Of a stretch of DNA of 7,787 nt, positions 6,175-7,787 are shown piece by piece. The translations under genes and the position numbers were made by a program. The stretch covers positions 1 through 7,787 of the forward strand of contig CAZPKK010000045.1 in assembly GCA_964587175.1 (NCBI GenBank). Reading direction: 5' to 3'. This DNA is from CALXVA01 sp964587175 (GTDB lineage Bacteria; Bacillota; Clostridia; TANB77; CAG-508). The notes beneath the pieces were generated by a model that saw nothing but the letters and a program-made list of their open reading frames with translations, did not search any database and was not told the DNA's origin. The first letter of the stretch is position 1. Each line of letters starts with the position of its first letter.

Positions 6175-6389
6175 ACTTAATTCCTTCTTTTATTTTGTTA
6201 AATTATTAATTAATATTAAAACATAAAATTATAATTTATTCAAGAAAATAAAATTACAAAAAAGGTTATCAGATGAATAAACGCTAAATTTTGAGAGATT
6301 ATTTGTATATATCAAATTTATTGAGAATTAAATTATGAAAACAGTCCTGTAAATAACATAAAATGGTAACAAACAAAAAGAAAAAGTAA

Positions 6390-6413
6390 TATAATATACA
6401 AATGATGGGAGGT
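6390..6413 (+). promoter_or_regulatory. -10 box and SD for the 49-residue membrane gene
   Basis: TATAAT at 6390-6395 precedes GGGAGGT (6407-6413) and ATG 6421. No good -35 is seen at 17 bp, so the sigma factor is uncertain; a sporulation sigma is possible given spoVM downstream, but no clear sigma-E consensus was recognised. The rest of the nth-to-6421 gap (6175-6389) is AT-rich without a visible gene. Confidence 0.4.
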
Positions 6414-6420
6414 AATAACT

Positions 6421-6570
6421 ATGTTTAGGCTTTTAAAAAAGACATTATCTATTTGCTTAATTGGTTTTGGATTAGGAATGTTACTTGTGTTATTACTGCC
6501 CATATCTGGATGGTTATTTATAATAGGAATAATAATTGTTGCAATTGGATTAATGTGGCTGTGTTCTTAA
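6421..6570 (+). CDS. Small membrane protein (49 residues) upstream of spoVM
   Basis: The product is 49 residues with a basic start (MFRLLKK) followed by two hydrophobic stretches (about 9-27 and 30-47) separated by LPISGW, so it is probably a helical hairpin in the membrane. GGGAGGT lies 7 bases before ATG. The pattern 'GmllvLLLP..GWlfiiGi' recalls, from memory, a conserved clostridial small membrane protein of unknown function. It precedes spoVM by 82 bases on the same strand, and the two could be co-transcribed in sporulating cells; that is inference. I assign no function. Confidence 0.75.
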   Translation: MFRLLKKTLSICLIGFGLGMLLVLLLPISGWLFIIGIIIVAIGLMWLCS

Positions 6571-6652
6571 ATAATAAAGCAGAAGATAAAATAAAAAACA
6601 AGAAAGCCATGTAGTGTAAAAAAATATTGAAGCTAAGGAGGAGGAAACAAGT

Positions 6653-6727
6653 ATGACCATTGTTGTAAAAAAAGTTCCAAAATTTTTAAGAGGAATTGTA
6701 AAATTAATATTTGGTATTAAAGACTAG
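6653..6727 (+). CDS. spoVM: Stage V sporulation protein SpoVM (24 residues)
   Basis: SpoVM is a tiny amphipathic helix that recognises the convex outer forespore membrane and anchors SpoIVA, the base of the spore coat. This frame encodes 24 residues against 26 in B. subtilis. From residue 7 the two line up without gaps as K-x-P-K-F-L-x-G-I-V-(R/K). P9, G14 and I15 are kept (P9 and I15 are known to matter in B. subtilis), and R17 is replaced by lysine. A very strong SD, AAGGAGGAGG (6635-6644), lies 8 bases before ATG. In B. subtilis spoVM lies just downstream of prkC-rsgA-rpe-thiN, so finding it here, 4.6 kb after rpe, supports the call. It implies that the organism forms, or recently formed, endospores. 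Confidence 0.85.
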   Translation: MTIVVKKVPKFLRGIVKLIFGIKD

Positions 6728-6761
6728 TACATAAGAAAAAAATGAAAGAAAAAATAAAAGT

Positions 6762-6794
6762 GAAAAAGATGGCAGAAAAAAAGCCATCTTTTTC
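6762..6794 (+). terminator. Probable terminator after spoVM
   Basis: A perfect 12-bp stem, GAAAAAGATGGC (6762-6773) with 6783-6794, has a 9-base A-rich loop. The 3' arm ends in five T and C; no further T-run follows, so termination efficiency is uncertain. It lies 34 bases after the spoVM stop and before the next promoter. Confidence 0.6.
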
Positions 6795-6822
6795 CAAAAG
6801 CTATAAATATAATAAAAATACA

Positions 6823-6849
6823 TTGACAAGAAAAAAATTAAAATATAAT
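6823..6849 (+). promoter_or_regulatory. Promoter of the decayed prepilin-like gene
   Basis: A perfect TTGACA (6823-6828) and TATAAT (6844-6849) are 15 bp apart, shorter than ideal. AAGGAGG at 6884-6890 and ATG 6898 follow. The signals look intact although the gene behind them is broken. Confidence 0.5.
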
Positions 6850-6897
6850 TAAAGTCTAAGATAAAACAAAGGGGAAAAGTAACAAGGAGGAAAGTTT

Positions 6898-7111
6898 ATG
6901 AAAAGAACAAAAGAAAAAGGAATAACGCTAGTAGCACTTGCAATAACGATTGGTATATGACCCAGAACAAACAGGAACAGGTAGAAAATATGGAGTAAGC
7001 ACTTTATATGAATATGGAAACCAAATAACATATTATTGGGATGGAACTGAGTATCTATATATTAAATGTTTGTTTTTTATTTTGTGTTTAAAGCCATGCT
7101 ATACCTATTGA
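6898..7111 (+). pseudogene. Remnant of a prepilin-like gene (N-terminus joined to a frameshifted C-terminus)
   Basis: ATG 6898, behind AAGGAGG (6884-6890), encodes only 20 residues before TGA 6958-6960. It begins MKRTKEKGITLVALAITI, which is a class III-like prepilin signal: a basic leader, G8 before the cleavage site, and the first part of the hydrophobic helix. The helix is cut at ITI. From 6950 the next frame (+2) is open to TGA 7109-7111 and encodes a tyrosine-rich piece (VYDPEQTGTGRKYG, then YYWDGTEYLYI) that looks like the end of a pilin-like surface protein. The simplest reading is an internal deletion that removed most of the gene and left the ends out of frame. Clostridial genomes often carry many such 'KGITLIALVITI' genes, which could recombine. 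No pilus machinery is in the window. Confidence 0.7.
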
Positions 7112-7136
7112 TTTTTCTATAATTATGTAATATAAT
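7108..7136 (+). promoter_or_regulatory. Probable promoter of alaS
   Basis: TTGATT (7108-7113), 17 bp, TATAAT (7131-7136). It would give a leader of about 145 bases before alaS. The leader holds one AT-only hairpin (10 bp, 7153-7162 with 7180-7189) and no T-box sequence. Confidence 0.5.
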
Positions 7137-7288
7137 TTTACTATTAAAAAACTAAATTTATAAGTCTTAGATTAAAAGCTATAAATTTAAAGTATCAAAT
7201 AAGATTATTTATAATAGGATAGTGTAGAATAGTTTATGAAAATATAACATGCAACTATCATAAAATATAAAAGAATAGGAGAATATAA

Positions 7289-7787
7289 ATGAAAGCAATA
7301 GAGATTAGAAATAAATATTTAAACTATTTTAAAAATCATGGGCACAGCATAATACCTAGTGCTCCACTTATACCAGAAAATGACCCATCTGTGCTATTTA
7401 CTACAGCTGGTATGCAACCTTTAGTGCCATATTTATTAGGGGAAAAACATCCAGAAGGAACGCGCCTTACAGATTATCAAAAATGCTTGCGCACTAATGA
7501 TATAGATGAAGTAGGGGACAATAGACACCTAACATTTTTTGAAATGCTTGGAAACTGGTCATTAGGAGACTACTTTAAAGAAGAGTCAATAGAAATGAGC
7601 TTTGAATTTCTAACAAAAGAGCTAGAAATACCAGCAGAAAAAATATTTGTAACATGTTTTGCAGGGGATGAAGATGCTCCGAGAGATGAAACTACTGCAG
7701 AATGTTGGAAAAAAGCTGGAATACCAGAAGAAAGAATATATTATTATGGAAAAGATGATAATTGGTGGATAGCAGGAGAAGAAGGAC
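7289..7787 (+). CDS. alaS: Alanyl-tRNA synthetase, N-terminal part (3' end outside window)
   Basis: AlaRS charges tRNA-Ala. The frame is open from ATG 7289, with AGGAG (7277-7281) 7 bases upstream, to the window end: 166 residues of the class II catalytic domain. Family motifs include TTAGMQPLVPYLLG (38-51), QKCLRTNDIDEVGD (64-77) and FFEMLGNWSLGDYF (83-96). Most bacterial AlaRS read 'FFEMLGNFSFGDYFK' and 'DNFW'; here the text is GNWSLGDYF and DNWW (157-160), with a Cys-Phe-Ala-Gly (123-126) nearby. From memory this belongs to a second, deep-branching AlaRS type seen in candidate phyla and some Clostridia, often with a shorter C-terminal region. Whether the editing and C-Ala domains exist cannot be seen here. 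Confidence 0.93.
   Translation, partial: MKAIEIRNKYLNYFKNHGHSIIPSAPLIPENDPSVLFTTAGMQPLVPYLLGEKHPEGTRLTDYQKCLRTNDIDEVGDNRHLTFFEMLGNWSLGDYFKEESIEMSFEFLTKELEIPAEKIFVTCFAGDEDAPRDETTAECWKKAGIPEERIYYYGKDDNWWIAGEEG

Noticed and set aside
6849..7031. Minus-strand frame opposite the prepilin remnant
   Set aside because: Hydrophobic, low-complexity shadow frame without SD; it runs against a clear promoter and prepilin leader.
7137..7288. T-box riboswitch ahead of alaS
   Set aside because: No AGGGTGGNACCGCG-like sequence and no terminator hairpin in the leader; only an AT-rich 10-bp stem.

Overview
The window is a strongly AT-rich, low-GC stretch of bacterial chromosome. Arginine is mostly AGA, isoleucine mostly ATA, and Shine-Dalgarno (SD) sites are strong AGGAGG types. 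Gene content points to an endospore-forming member of the Clostridia: a tail that fits the PASTA kinase PrkC, then rsgA, rpe and a 24-residue SpoVM. In Bacillus subtilis the same genes lie together in the order prkC-rsgA-rpe-thiN-spoVM. Here spoVM has been separated from rpe by about 4.6 kb.

Layout, left to right. (1) 1-189: end of a gene, probably prkC. (2) 190-512: a non-coding gap holding a GGGGACAGG palindrome and the rsgA promoter. (3) 513-1373 rsgA and 1398-2054 rpe, an operon-like pair. (4) 2055-2409: a second GGGGACAGG palindrome, a possible promoter, a strong terminator-like hairpin and a further hairpin before pyrG. (5) 2410-3934: pyrG (CTP synthase), broken by an (AT)7 microsatellite frameshift and ending just before the glutaminase His-x-Glu motif. 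(6) 3956-4057: a third, nearly perfect 58-bp GGGGACAGG palindrome and a terminator, between convergent genes. (7) Minus strand, transcribed right to left: nth (endonuclease III, 5533-6174), a 40-residue Cys-rich protein (5310-5432) whose SD lies inside an 18-bp hairpin, and a secreted/membrane bactofilin-like protein (4092-5237). (8) Plus strand: a 49-residue double-hydrophobic protein (6421-6570), spoVM (6653-6727), a decayed prepilin-like gene (6898-7111), and the start of alaS (7289 to the window end).

The genes serve several jobs: ribosome assembly (RsgA), pentose phosphate metabolism (Rpe), CTP synthesis (PyrG), base-excision repair (Nth), spore coat assembly (SpoVM) and tRNA charging (AlaRS). 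No CRISPR array, complete transposase, rRNA or tRNA is visible. The points most worth attention are the doubly damaged pyrG, the three palindromes that share a core but not their arms, the SD-sequestering hairpin on a hidden small Cys-rich gene, the hidden spoVM pair, and the non-standard AlaRS motifs. I found no convincing new multi-gene defence or mobile system.
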